Shown here: positions 25,599 through 34,535 of the stretch, piece after piece
Layout: each line of letters opens with the position of its first letter
Position numbering within the stretch: the stretch's first letter is position 1
Assembly: GCA_024235415.1 (NCBI GenBank)
Contig: JACKML010000003.1
Span: forward strand, 310,001-374,000
DNA length: 64,000 nt
Direction of reading: 5' to 3'
From: Chromatiaceae bacterium
GTDB taxonomy: Bacteria > Pseudomonadota > Gammaproteobacteria > Chromatiales > Chromatiaceae
Notes under the pieces: generated by a model
Seen by the model: only the letters and a program-made list of their open reading frames with translations
What the model was told of the DNA's origin: nothing
The model's database searches: none
Program-made: the position numbers and the translations under genes

Positions 25599-26082
25599 CG
25601 GCATGCAGGCCAAAGACTATGCCGGCAGCACGCCGCATTTCGACCTGTTTACCTACTTCGACGGGCACACACGCGCCTGGGGAATATTCCAGGGCCGGAC
25701 TGGCTCACTCAAACGTCAGTTCACGGTCGACATCCATGGGGTGGTCGATGGTGATGAGCTGACCTTGACCGAACACTTCGTCTACGCCGACGGTGAAATG
25801 CAGCAGCGCATATGGACCATCCGCCGCATCGACGCGCACCACTATGAGGGACGCGCCAACGACGTCGTTGGCGTCGCGCGCGGCGAAGCCTACGGTCAGG
25901 TCCTCAACTGGCGTTACATACTGCGCCTGCCGTTCGGCGACGGTGCGGTCGACGTGCACTTCGATGACTGGATGTTCCTTCAGCTCGATGATGTCCTGGT
26001 CAATCGTGCCGAGGTCACGAAGTTTGGCGTCAGGGTGGGCGAGGTGACCCTGTTCTTCATGCGCAGGGGGGGTGGCATATGA
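25531..26082 (+). CDS. DUF3833 lipoprotein
   Basis: This predicts 183 residues with a lipoprotein signal and lipobox LVLGGC (Cys22). The mature part has FDLFTYFDGHTRAWGIFQGRTGSLKRQFTVDI and WTIRRIDAHHYEGRANDVVG, typical of DUF3833, predicted to be lipocalin-like. It probably carries or binds lipids at the envelope. The start lies 68 bp inside the transporter gene; the lipobox and the family N-terminus leave little alternative. The stop overlaps the chalcone-isomerase-like gene by 4 bp. Confidence 0.82.
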   Translation: MSLKTWFLKALLLASLLVLGGCSGMQAKDYAGSTPHFDLFTYFDGHTRAWGIFQGRTGSLKRQFTVDIHGVVDGDELTLTEHFVYADGEMQQRIWTIRRIDAHHYEGRANDVVGVARGEAYGQVLNWRYILRLPFGDGAVDVHFDDWMFLQLDDVLVNRAEVTKFGVRVGEVTLFFMRRGGGI

Positions 26083-26591
26083 ACAGATTCGCAGGCCTTC
26101 TGCTGGTCTTGTCCACCCCTTTCCATGCCGCTGTAGCCGCACTATCAGTCATGGATGCTGAACTTCCTGCGCTGCAGGCCCAGGCGCGCGCATGCTATCT
26201 CGGCTTTTTAAAACTCTACGAGGTGGATTATCTGCGCGATGATGCTCCGGGCGAGACAAGCACACGCTGCGTGCGCGTGTCGTACCTGCGAAAGTTTTCT
26301 GCTGATGCGCTGGATACTGCGACCCACAAGGTGTTTCGCGATCGTCATGGCGAGGCGCTTGCACGCGCATACGATGCTGAGCTGGTACGGCTCGGTCTGG
26401 TCTACGCGGCGGTTGATGCGGGCGACCAGTACACCTATTGCCTTGATCCTGGCGCTGGTGGCTTCCTGCTGCGTGATGGTCGCGTGGTTATCCGTTTCGC
26501 GGCGGACGACTTCGCCAGACGCTTCATGCAGATATGGGTGCGAGGCGAGGACGACGCGGGTATGCCGCTATGGGCGTTCGCGCGCTGTTGA
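26079..26591 (+). CDS. Chalcone-isomerase-like protein
   Basis: This predicts 170 residues with a signal peptide (MNRFAGLLLVLSTPFHAAVA). The mature part, ACYLGFLKLYEVDYLRDD, CVRVSYLRKFSADAL and ADDFARRFMQIWVRGED, matches the bacterial chalcone isomerase-like family. These are not flavonoid enzymes; several bind fatty acids. It is the last gene of the rightward operon and converges on the M42 peptidase gene 8 bp away. A fatty-acid-related role fits the cluster but is inferred. Confidence 0.75.
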   Translation: MNRFAGLLLVLSTPFHAAVAALSVMDAELPALQAQARACYLGFLKLYEVDYLRDDAPGETSTRCVRVSYLRKFSADALDTATHKVFRDRHGEALARAYDAELVRLGLVYAAVDAGDQYTYCLDPGAGGFLLRDGRVVIRFAADDFARRFMQIWVRGEDDAGMPLWAFARC

Positions 26592-26599
26592 GCGCAGTG

Positions 26600-27709
26600 T
26601 CAGGCAGGCTGCATCGGAAAGCCGGTGCGTGGGCCTATGTCTTCCTGGTCGCGCAGGAACAGCGGTGGGGCCTGCATATAGACGGTCACCAGCTGGGTCA
26701 GGGATTCCAGCGCGTTCCAGTGAATCCGCTCCCACCCGTGTGAGGCGTCGATGCCGAAGGTGGCGAGCGCGGTGCGCAGGTCGGCCCCGGCCTCGACGGC
26801 CGCGGCACTGTCCGAACGGTAGTAGCGGAACACGTCACGCTGATACGGGATCTGGAACTCCTGGCACAGTCGGATGATGTAGTGCGTCAGGTGGTAGTCG
26901 AACGGTCCGCTCATGTCGGCCATACAGATGGTCGCGCCAAATTCGCTTGAGTTCTGCCCCGGCGCGGTGGTGCCATTGTCCAGGGTCAGCATCTCCGAGA
27001 CGTCGCCGTGCAGGACTGCCGAGGCACCGGAGCCGACCTCCTCGGAGATCGTGAACAGCGGATGGCAGTCGACTGGCAGCGCCACCTTGTGATCGACGAT
27101 CGCCTTGACTGCTCCCAGCAGCACCGCGGCACCGGCCTTGTCATCGAGATGGCGGGACACGATGTACCCGTTTTCCAACACTTCGGGTTGAGGGTCGACC
27201 GAGATGAAATCGCCGACATGCACGCCCAGCTGCATCAGGTCCGCCCGCGAGTAACACACCTCGTCGATGCGCAGTTCGAGGTTTTGCCAGTTGGACGGTT
27301 GCTTGTCGATCTCGTCGGCGAAGGTGTGCCCGGATGCCTTGAGCGGCAGCATCGTGCCGCGATGCGAGCTCAGATCGGTGTGCAGCGTGACACGGGCACC
27401 CTCGGCAAAGCGCGCATTCCAGTGGCCGATCGGTACTACTTCAACGCGGCCATTGTCCTTCAGTCCCTTGACCATGGCGCCCAGCGTATCGATATGGGCG
27501 ACCACTGCACGGTCCGGGCTGCTGCGCTCACCCTTGAGGGTGGCGCGGATCGCGCCGCGTCGGGTCAGTTCGACGGGTACGCCGAGCTTGTCCAGCTCGT
27601 CGGCGACCAGATGAACCGCGCGATCGGTGTATCCGCTGGGGCTGGGCGTATGCAGCAGCCGGAACAGCACGTCCTGTACATAGGTCTGGTCGATAGGCAG
27701 CAGTTTCAT
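26600..27709 (-). CDS. NAGGN-system M42 family peptidase
   Basis: This predicts 369 residues. M42 aminopeptidase signatures are present: HTPSPSGYTDRAV, AHIDTLGAMVKGL (metal His), SRHLDDKAGAAVLLGAVKA (bridging Asp), TISEEVGSGASAV (catalytic Glu pair) and VCMADMSGPFDYHLT-like spacing before the last His. The gene is the third of the N-acetylglutaminylglutamine amide (NAGGN) locus, where this peptidase is conserved and may recycle the osmolyte or process precursors; its reaction is not established. The ATG at 27709 is preceded by GGAAAGAAC. Confidence 0.85.
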   Translation of the reverse strand: MKLLPIDQTYVQDVLFRLLHTPSPSGYTDRAVHLVADELDKLGVPVELTRRGAIRATLKGERSSPDRAVVAHIDTLGAMVKGLKDNGRVEVVPIGHWNARFAEGARVTLHTDLSSHRGTMLPLKASGHTFADEIDKQPSNWQNLELRIDEVCYSRADLMQLGVHVGDFISVDPQPEVLENGYIVSRHLDDKAGAAVLLGAVKAIVDHKVALPVDCHPLFTISEEVGSGASAVLHGDVSEMLTLDNGTTAPGQNSSEFGATICMADMSGPFDYHLTHYIIRLCQEFQIPYQRDVFRYYRSDSAAAVEAGADLRTALATFGIDASHGWERIHWNALESLTQLVTVYMQAPPLFLRDQEDIGPRTGFPMQPA

Positions 27710-27763
27710 GTTCTTTCCACTTCGATCATGTCGGATTTGCACGTTGCCACTCGGGCCGCCACG

Positions 27764-29503
27764 CTAGCGGCCGGCGGTGCTCGGAAACAGCAGGTCGACG
27801 AAGCGCTCTGCGGTCGGCTGGGGTTCGTGGTTCGCGAGGCCGGGGCGTTCGTTGGCCTCGATGATGACGTATTCGTCGCGCTGCGGGTCGCTCACCATGA
27901 GGTCGAGGCCGGTAACCGGGATCTCCAACGCCGCCGCGGCATCCACAGCCGCCTGGCGCAAGGTCGGGTGCAGGCTGTCGGTGACGTCGTGAATGGTGCC
28001 GCCGGTATGCAGGTTGGCGGTCTTGCGCACGGTGAGATACTTGCCGTAGGGCAGGACGTCATCCAGGCCGTACCCGGCGTCGCTCACGCAGCGTTCGGTC
28101 TCGCCGTCGATCGGGATGCTGCTCTCGCCACCGGTCGCCGCCTCGCGGCGTCTGCTTTGTTTGTCGATCAGGCTGCGGATGCTTTCCCTTCCGGTTCCCT
28201 GGATGCGCGGCGGTCGGCGCGTGGCGCCCGCTACGACCTTGCCATCGATCACGATGATGCGCAGGTCCGTCCCCTCTACGTATTCTTCCAAAAGCACCGA
28301 ATCGCAATGTTTGCGTGCTTGTTCGACGGCAGCCTGCAGGGATTCGCGGTCGCGTACGTCGACACTGATGCCGGCGCCCTGTTCCCCGCGCGCCGGCTTG
28401 ACCACGATCGCCTGGTATTCATCGAGAAATGCCCCCGCCTGTTGTGCGTCCTGCACCTGGAGCTGTGCCGGTACCCGCAGCCCGGCACGTTTCAGGCACC
28501 GGTGGGTGACCGCCTTGTCGTCACAGCGGCTCATCGCAATCGAGGTGGTCAACTCGCTCAGTGACTCGCGGCAGGTGATGCTGCGGCCACCCAGCGCAAG
28601 TTCGAAAAAACCGGCTTCGGCATCCAGCACATTGACGCCGATCCCCCGCCGCTGCGCCTCGCGGGTGATGATGCGCGCATACGGGTTGAGTTTCTCCTGC
28701 GGCTGCGTGCCGATGAACAGGGGTTCATTGAACGAGTTCTTGTTCTTGGCGGTGAACACGTTGATGCGCTCGAACTTCAGGCGTTCGTACAGCCTGATGG
28801 CTTCGCGGTTGCTGTGCATCACCGAGAGGTCGAGATAGCTGCGTCCGCGACCGATGAAGTATTCGATCATGTGGCGCACCAGTGCCTGCCCGATACCGGG
28901 GTTGCGTGCCTGGGGATCGACCGCCAGCGCCCACAGGCTGGCACCTTTTTCCGGGTCGTTGAATGCCTCGACATGATCGACGCCGGTGGCCACGCCGAGC
29001 ACCTCGCCGGTGTGGATGTCCGACGCGACGAAATACTGCACCGTGCGCGATGTTCGGTTGCGCCACACGAAATCGACCGGGGGCGGGATCATCTCCCGTG
29101 CGAGGTAGACGCGGCGCACGGCCTCGGCGTCGGCGCGGCTGTTGAGCAGGCGGATGGTGTAGCCACGCGGCCGCAGCGGCCCGACCTTGTAACGATCAAG
29201 CCACAGGCGGTAGCTGTGCGAGGGATCGAGAAAGACGTTCTGCGGCTCCATGGCCAGCAGTACATGCGGATCGCTGACATAGAAAGCGATATCGCGCTTG
29301 CCCGGCGACTCGGCGAGCAGCGTATCGATCAGTTTGCGATTGTCGTGAAAGGTGTGGGCGAAAATCAGCCTTCCCCAGCCGCAATCCACGGTGGCGTCCC
29401 GCCGGATGCCCTGGTCGCCGCCGGCGCGTTTCGATTCAGCCCCGGATCCACCCAGTGCCCGCTGTCTCGCAAGCCTGGCACGGTAGTGTTCCTCGCGGTT
29501 CAT
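27764..29503 (-). CDS. ngg: N-acetylglutaminylglutamine synthetase
   Basis: This predicts 579 residues with two enzymes in one chain. The first half holds a GNAT acetyltransferase (NPGIGQALVRHMIEYFIGRGRSYLDL, about 230-260) that should acetylate glutamine. The second half is an ATP-grasp ligase (VVKPARGEQGAGISVDV, DLRIIVIDGKVVAGATRRPP, and a terminal VIIEANERPGL) that joins acetylglutamine to a second glutamine. The product dipeptide is amidated by AsnO to give NAGGN, an osmoprotectant. It begins 8 bp after the asnO stop with GAGCG upstream. Confidence 0.9.
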   Translation of the reverse strand: MNREEHYRARLARQRALGGSGAESKRAGGDQGIRRDATVDCGWGRLIFAHTFHDNRKLIDTLLAESPGKRDIAFYVSDPHVLLAMEPQNVFLDPSHSYRLWLDRYKVGPLRPRGYTIRLLNSRADAEAVRRVYLAREMIPPPVDFVWRNRTSRTVQYFVASDIHTGEVLGVATGVDHVEAFNDPEKGASLWALAVDPQARNPGIGQALVRHMIEYFIGRGRSYLDLSVMHSNREAIRLYERLKFERINVFTAKNKNSFNEPLFIGTQPQEKLNPYARIITREAQRRGIGVNVLDAEAGFFELALGGRSITCRESLSELTTSIAMSRCDDKAVTHRCLKRAGLRVPAQLQVQDAQQAGAFLDEYQAIVVKPARGEQGAGISVDVRDRESLQAAVEQARKHCDSVLLEEYVEGTDLRIIVIDGKVVAGATRRPPRIQGTGRESIRSLIDKQSRRREAATGGESSIPIDGETERCVSDAGYGLDDVLPYGKYLTVRKTANLHTGGTIHDVTDSLHPTLRQAAVDAAAALEIPVTGLDLMVSDPQRDEYVIIEANERPGLANHEPQPTAERFVDLLFPSTAGR

Positions 29504-29511
29504 CGTCACGC

Positions 29512-31284
29512 TCAGATGCCGTGCTGCTGAAACCAAAGCTCCAGCAGTGCGATCTGCCAGACCTTGGAGCCGCGCAGCGGGGTGATGTGGCGCTTCGGAT
29601 CGGCCATCAGGCGGGCCACGTAGTCATCGCGGAACAGGCCGCGTTGCCGGGCTGCCGGTTGGGCCAGGGCCTCCTGCACGAAATCCAGGTACTCACCCTC
29701 GAGGTATTTCAGCGCCGGTACAGGGAAGTAACCCTTCGGACGGTCGATGACCTCGTTCGGGATCACCGAGCGTGCGGCCTCCTTGAGTACGCCCTTGCCG
29801 CCGGACGCGATCTTGAACTCGGCGGGGATGCGGGCGGCGAGTTCGACCAGTTCGTGGTCGAGGAAGGGCACGCGGGCCTCCAGGCCCCAGGCCATCGTCA
29901 TATTGTCGACCCGCTTGACCGGGTCGTCGACCAGCATGATCTGCGTATCGAGGCGTAGCGCCTTGTCGATAGGGCGCTGCGCACCGGGCGCGGCGAAGTG
30001 ACGCTGCACGAAGTTCCGGCTGTAGTCGTCTCCGGCGAACCGGGGGTCCACCGCTTCGGCGAACTCCGCGTGGTCGCGGTCGAAGAACACGCGGGCGTAG
30101 TCGTCTACCGGGTCACTGCTGTCGACCATTGGCGGGTACCAGTGATAACCGGCAAACACCTCGTCGGCGCCCTGGCCGCTCTGCACCACCTTGACGTGCT
30201 GCGACACCCGCTCCGACAGCAGGTAGAAGCCGATCACGTCGTGACTCACCATGGGTTCGCTCATCGCCGCGATACAGTCGTTGAGCGCCGGCAACAGCCG
30301 TTTCGAGTCGACTCGGATCTGGTGATGTTCGGTGGCGAAGTGGCGGGCGATGATGTCGGAGTACTGGAACTCGTCACCGGCCTCGTCGTCTACCGATTCG
30401 AAGCCGACCGAGAAGGTATTGAGACCTCGCTGGCCCTGCTCTGCGAGCAGGCCGACGATCAAGCTGGAGTCGAGCCCGCCGGACAGCAGGACGCCGACCG
30501 GGACATCCGCAATCAGGCGGCGTTCGACGGCCGTGCGCAGGGCGCCGAGCGTCGCCTCCTGCCAGTCTTCGTAGCTCATCGACTTGTCCGCGCCCTGCGG
30601 GCCATAGTGCAGGCGCCAGTAGCAGTGGTCGCGGCTGCGCCCGTCGGGCTCGATCACCCGGACCGTGGCCGGTGGCAGCTTGCGCACGCCGCGGATCATC
30701 GTGTGTGGTGCCGGGACGACCGCGTGGAAGGACATGTAACAGTGCAGCGCCACCGGGTCGATCGCGGTATCGATGCCGTCGGTGGCCAGCAGGGCTGGCA
30801 GGGTTGAGGCAAAGCGCAGCCCTCCCTCGGTCTCGGCGTAGTACAACGGCTTGATGCCGAGACGGTCCCGGGCCAGGACGACGCGGCCGGAGTCACGTTC
30901 CCAGATCGCAAACGCGAACATGCCCTGGAGATGATCGACGCAGTCCATGCCCCATGCCGCGTAGGCCTTGAGGATGACCTCGGTGTCACCGTCTGAGAAA
31001 AAATGGTAGCCGAGTGCCCGTAAACGGGTCCGCAGGTCCCGGAAGTTATAGATGCAGCCGTTGAACACAATACCCAGGCCGAGATCGTTGTCGATCATCG
31101 GCTGCTGTGCACGTTCGCTCAGATCGAGGATCTTCAGGCGCTGGTGGCCAACCGCCAGGCGGCCGGCCTGGAAGACGCCGCTGCCATCGGGGCCGCGGGG
31201 GAACAGGACACGATTCATTCGTGTCACGGAATCGATCGACGGCATACCGCCGTCGAAGCGGATCTCGCCGCAGATACCACACAT
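29512..31284 (-). CDS. asnO: N-acetylglutaminylglutamine amidotransferase
   Basis: This predicts 590 residues, asparagine-synthetase-like. Met-Cys at the N-terminus supplies the nucleophilic Cys2 of the class II glutaminase (MCGICGEIRF), with FPRGPDGSG, HQRLKILD and FNGCIYNF. The synthetase half has the PP-loop LLSGGLDSSLIVGLL and QSGQGADEVFAGYHWY. In the NAGGN pathway it amidates the C-terminus of N-acetylglutaminylglutamine. The start must be 31284 to place Cys2 correctly. No Shine-Dalgarno sequence precedes it; the 12-bp palindrome AAGCAATTGCTT abuts the ATG. First gene of the three-gene operon. Confidence 0.9.
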   Translation of the reverse strand: MCGICGEIRFDGGMPSIDSVTRMNRVLFPRGPDGSGVFQAGRLAVGHQRLKILDLSERAQQPMIDNDLGLGIVFNGCIYNFRDLRTRLRALGYHFFSDGDTEVILKAYAAWGMDCVDHLQGMFAFAIWERDSGRVVLARDRLGIKPLYYAETEGGLRFASTLPALLATDGIDTAIDPVALHCYMSFHAVVPAPHTMIRGVRKLPPATVRVIEPDGRSRDHCYWRLHYGPQGADKSMSYEDWQEATLGALRTAVERRLIADVPVGVLLSGGLDSSLIVGLLAEQGQRGLNTFSVGFESVDDEAGDEFQYSDIIARHFATEHHQIRVDSKRLLPALNDCIAAMSEPMVSHDVIGFYLLSERVSQHVKVVQSGQGADEVFAGYHWYPPMVDSSDPVDDYARVFFDRDHAEFAEAVDPRFAGDDYSRNFVQRHFAAPGAQRPIDKALRLDTQIMLVDDPVKRVDNMTMAWGLEARVPFLDHELVELAARIPAEFKIASGGKGVLKEAARSVIPNEVIDRPKGYFPVPALKYLEGEYLDFVQEALAQPAARQRGLFRDDYVARLMADPKRHITPLRGSKVWQIALLELWFQQHGI

Positions 31285-31405
31285 AAGCAATTGCTTTTTT
31301 AACTAAAAACAACTGGAAGCCTAAACAATGCGCGTATCAGTTTCAATTTTGCGGGCACATCGGGGTTGGCCCGGGACGCCTTGCACGACATCCCTCGCGG
31401 GTGAT

Positions 31406-32047
31406 TCAGCCGTCGCTGATGTGCAATCCGAGTGCGTCGGCAAGGCGCTGCGAGAGCTCCTGCGCCAGCAAATCGGTGTCGTCACCGATCCCCAGCTGCC
31501 GTGTGCTGGTGACCTCGAGGCCGGCATGGCCGCAGGGGTTGATGCGTCGGAAGGGCTCCAGGTCGTTACTGACGTTGAGCGCCAGTCCGTGATAGGTGAA
31601 GCCACGGCGCACGCGCAGACCGAGTGACGCGATCTTCCTGCCGTCCACGTACACCCCGGGGGCATCGGGGCGCGCCTGTGCCTCGATGCCGCGTGCACCC
31701 AGCAGGTCGATGATCGCCTGCTCGATGATGCTGACCAGTCCGCGGATACCGACCCCTACGTCACGCAGTGAGACCAGCAGGTAGACCACCAGCTGGCCCG
31801 GGCCGTGGTAGGTGACCTGGCCGCCGCGGTCGGTCTGTACGACCGGGATGTCGCCCGGCGCCAGGAGATGTTCTGCCTTTCCGGCCTGTCCCTGGGTAAA
31901 TACCGCAGGGTGTTCGACGATCCACAGTTCCGAGGGTGTCGTGGCGGTACGTGCGTCGGTGAAAGCGCGCATCGCCTCCCAGGTTGGGAGGTAATCGCGG
32001 CGCCCGAGGTGGCGCACGATGAGCGTTTTTGGCGATGTCCGGCTCAA
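31406..32047 (-). CDS. lipB: Octanoyltransferase LipB
   Basis: This predicts 213 residues. LipB moves octanoyl from acyl carrier protein to lipoyl domains, the first step of protein lipoylation. [18 protein letters not shown] (74-91), [10 protein letters not shown] with catalytic Lys138 and RINPCGHAG with catalytic Cys172 are all present. It overlaps the ybeD start region by 4 bp. The usual next gene, lipA, is not here; the NAGGN operon follows after 121 bp with no clear terminator. Confidence 0.95.
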   Translation of the reverse strand: MSRTSPKTLIVRHLGRRDYLPTWEAMRAFTDARTATTPSELWIVEHPAVFTQGQAGKAEHLLAPGDIPVVQTDRGGQVTYHGPGQLVVYLLVSLRDVGVGIRGLVSIIEQAIIDLLGARGIEAQARPDAPGVYVDGRKIASLGLRVRRGFTYHGLALNVSNDLEPFRRINPCGHAGLEVTSTRQLGIGDDTDLLAQELSQRLADALGLHISDG

Positions 32048-32331
32048 AGGCGCATCAGCACCTTGTCGTGCGCGGTGAGGTCTTCGTATATCGCATCGAG
32101 TTGAGCGCGGCTGCTGGCCTCGATGACGATGCTCACCGAGACATATTTGCCGCCACTGCTCGCCCGCGTACGTACGCTGCCGTCGTGGATGGCGTCACAG
32201 TGCTGGCGAATGATCTCGATCACCACCTCGTGAAAGCGGCCGTCGTCTATCCCCATGGCCTTGATCTCGAAAGCGCAGGGGAACTGCAGGCCGGGTGCCT
32301 GTCCGTCGTTGTGCGCATCGTCAGTCGTCAT
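32044..32331 (-). CDS. ybeD: YbeD/DUF493 family protein
   Basis: This predicts 95 residues of the DUF493 fold, an ACT-like ferredoxin sandwich: [53 protein letters not shown], ending HDKVLMRL. Its place between dacA/dat and lipB is widely conserved, which suggests a link to lipoate metabolism, but no activity is established. The start overlaps the end of dat by 11 bp; its own stop overlaps lipB. Confidence 0.88.
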   Translation of the reverse strand: MTTDDAHNDGQAPGLQFPCAFEIKAMGIDDGRFHEVVIEIIRQHCDAIHDGSVRTRASSGGKYVSVSIVIEASSRAQLDAIYEDLTAHDKVLMRL

Positions 32332-33202
32332 GGCACTCCTCGCCCTGGCGCAGACGCACCTTACATGCCTGGAACAGCGCATCCATGCGATGCCACAGTG
32401 GGCCAGGCACTCCGGCACCGACCTGCCTGCCGTTCAGCTGCACCACCGCGGCGATCTCGCGGGTCGAACTGGTCAGCCAGATCTCGTCCGCCTGCTCCAG
32501 CTCGTCACTGCCGATCGACGCCTGCGCGTAGGGCACGCCGGCCTCCTGGGCGAGTTCCAGGACCAAGTCGCGGGTGATCCCTGACAGCAGTTCGGTTCCC
32601 TCGGGAGGGGTGATCAGCAGGCCGTCGTGGACGATGAACAGGTTGCTGGCAGTCCCTTCCATCGCGGTGCCGTCGCGCACCAGGATCGCGTCGTCGACAT
32701 CTTCGTCGCTGGCGCGGGCACGGGCCAACACATTGGCCAGCAGCGTGGTGGCCTTGATGTCGCAGCGGTGCCAGCGGATGTCGTCGAGCGTGATCGCGCT
32801 GATGCCGCGTGCCGCCGCGGCCTGATCGCGCGGTGGATTGGCCATCGTAAAGGCGAACACGTTCGGTGCGACCGTGGCCGGGATGACATGGTTGCGCACC
32901 GGGTAAGCCCCGCGCGTGACCTGCAGGTAGATTGATTGGTCCTGCCCCGGTAGCTGCTGCGCCAGGCGCTCGAACACGGCCCGCCATTGTTCATGGCTGA
33001 GCGGGTTGTGCATCCCGATGGCGGCAAGGCTGCGGTCGAGGCGCTTGAGGTGATGGGCGACCCGGAACGGCAGGCCACCATAGGCCGGCACCACTTCGTA
33101 CACGCTGTCGCCGAACAGCAGCCCGCGATCGGTGATCGGCAGGCATGCCCGATCCCCTGGCAGGTATTCACCGTTGAGGTAGGCAAGCAACGGTTCGGTC
33201 AT
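32321..33202 (-). CDS. dat: D-amino-acid aminotransferase (class IV)
   Basis: This predicts 293 residues of the PLP-dependent fold type IV family. Signatures are LNGEYLPGDRACLPITDRGLLFGDSVYEVV, the Schiff-base Lys150 in RCDIKATTLLANVLA, and EGTASNLFIV with GITRDLVLELA. It interconverts D-alanine and D-glutamate through 2-oxo acids, feeding peptidoglycan precursors; branched-chain or aminodeoxychorismate lyase functions are related alternatives. Position between dacA and ybeD is the common arrangement in this group. It starts 3 bp after the dacA stop. Confidence 0.88.
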   Translation of the reverse strand: MTEPLLAYLNGEYLPGDRACLPITDRGLLFGDSVYEVVPAYGGLPFRVAHHLKRLDRSLAAIGMHNPLSHEQWRAVFERLAQQLPGQDQSIYLQVTRGAYPVRNHVIPATVAPNVFAFTMANPPRDQAAAARGISAITLDDIRWHRCDIKATTLLANVLARARASDEDVDDAILVRDGTAMEGTASNLFIVHDGLLITPPEGTELLSGITRDLVLELAQEAGVPYAQASIGSDELEQADEIWLTSSTREIAAVVQLNGRQVGAGVPGPLWHRMDALFQACKVRLRQGEECHDD

Positions 33203-33205
33203 CGT

Positions 33206-34342
33206 TTACTCCAGCATCATCAATACGGTATCGACCGCCTGGCGCCATATGCCGCCCTCCGGGACGTCTTCGAGCGCGACCAGCGGCTGGCGCGTGATCA
33301 CCTCGCCGTCGAGTTCGACGACGACTTCGCCGACCTTCTGCCCCTTGCTGAGCGGTGCCTGCAGCTGAGACTGCACGTCGGTGCGCGCGTTGAGTCTGTC
33401 GTATTGCCGACGCGGGATCGTGACGTACAGGTCTTTGGCCAGGCCGAGCGATACCTCCTCGTTCTCGCCCATCCACACGCGGGTGCGGCTCAAGCGATCT
33501 GCCACCGCGTACAGGCGGTGGGTCTCGTAGAAACGAAAGCCGTAGTTGAGCAGCGACAGGCTCTCGTCGAGGCGCGCCTTTTCACTGGCCGTGCCCATCA
33601 CCACCGACACCAGGCGCATGCCCTCGCGTTTCGCCGAGGCAACCAGGCAATAACCCGCCGCCTCCGTGTGGCCGGTTTTTACGCCGTCCACCGAATCATC
33701 ACGCCACAGCAGGTTGTTGCGATTGTGCTGGCGTATGTCGTTGAAGGTGAATTCCTTGACCGCATACAGCTTGTAGAGTTCGGGGAACTCGCGAATCGTC
33801 GCCTCGGTGACCAGGACGATGTCGTGCGGCGTGGTGTAGTGATTGGGGTCCGGCAGGCCGGTGGCGTTGACGAAATGCGTGTCCTGCAGACCCAGGCGCC
33901 GGGCGTGGTCGTTCATCAGGTTGGCGAATGCCTCTTCGCTGCCGGCGACGTGCTCGGCGAGGGCCACGCTGGCGTCATTGCCGGACTGGATGATCATCCC
34001 CCTGAGCAGGTCTTCGACCGTCACCCGTTTGTTGACCTCGATGAACATGCGCGAGCCCGGCGTCTTCCAGGCCTTCTCACTGACCAGCACTTCGTCGCTG
34101 AGTTTTACCGAGCCGCTGGCGATCTCCCGGAACAGCACGTAGGAGGTCATGATCTTGGTCAGGCTGGCCGGCTCGAGGCGCTGCTCGGCGTTCTTTGCCG
34201 CCAGCACCCGGTCACTGTCGATGTCGATCAGCAGGTAACCCGAGGCCGCGACCGAGGGTGGCGCGGGCGCCGGCGTGACGGCCGTCGCAGCCAGCGGTGC
34301 GAGTGCGAGGATGGCTAAGAGATTGATAACGATCTTGTGCAC
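33206..34342 (-). CDS. dacA: D-alanyl-D-alanine carboxypeptidase (PBP5/6-like)
   Basis: This predicts 378 residues from a GTG start with AGGAAAGC upstream and a signal peptide (VHKIVINLLAILALAPLAATA). The serine peptidase motifs are SLTK (Ser60-Lys63), SGN (120-122) and KTG (222-224). A C-terminal beta domain and an amphipathic end (WRQAVDTVLMMLE) should tether it to the periplasmic face of the inner membrane. It trims the terminal D-Ala of peptidoglycan pentapeptides. The in-frame ATG 96 bp upstream would place a long charged region before the signal and is rejected. Confidence 0.93.
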   Translation of the reverse strand: MHKIVINLLAILALAPLAATAVTPAPAPPSVAASGYLLIDIDSDRVLAAKNAEQRLEPASLTKIMTSYVLFREIASGSVKLSDEVLVSEKAWKTPGSRMFIEVNKRVTVEDLLRGMIIQSGNDASVALAEHVAGSEEAFANLMNDHARRLGLQDTHFVNATGLPDPNHYTTPHDIVLVTEATIREFPELYKLYAVKEFTFNDIRQHNRNNLLWRDDSVDGVKTGHTEAAGYCLVASAKREGMRLVSVVMGTASEKARLDESLSLLNYGFRFYETHRLYAVADRLSRTRVWMGENEEVSLGLAKDLYVTIPRRQYDRLNARTDVQSQLQAPLSKGQKVGEVVVELDGEVITRQPLVALEDVPEGGIWRQAVDTVLMMLE

Positions 34343-34535
34343 GATACTGCTTTCCTGATGACGATTCGCCGGACCCGGCGGACAGGGGCCGGGGCGGCTT
34401 GTTGCGCATTGCTGCGATGTGGCTGTCGGGCGATACATGCGTGGCCCTGAATGGGCACCATTCTACCGCCTGGATGCGGGACCGGTCAGGGTGATATCCC
34501 TAACGAATGCGCCACCTGTGACGTAATGCCGTTGC

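Noticed and set aside
23574..25613. 679-codon open frame on the minus strand across the CFA-type and transporter genes
   Set aside because: It is antisense to two recognised genes, and its Gln/Arg/Gly-rich composition is typical of shadow frames.
27008..28564. 518-codon plus-strand frame across the M42 peptidase and ngg genes
   Set aside because: It crosses two well-supported minus-strand genes and has no domain resemblance.
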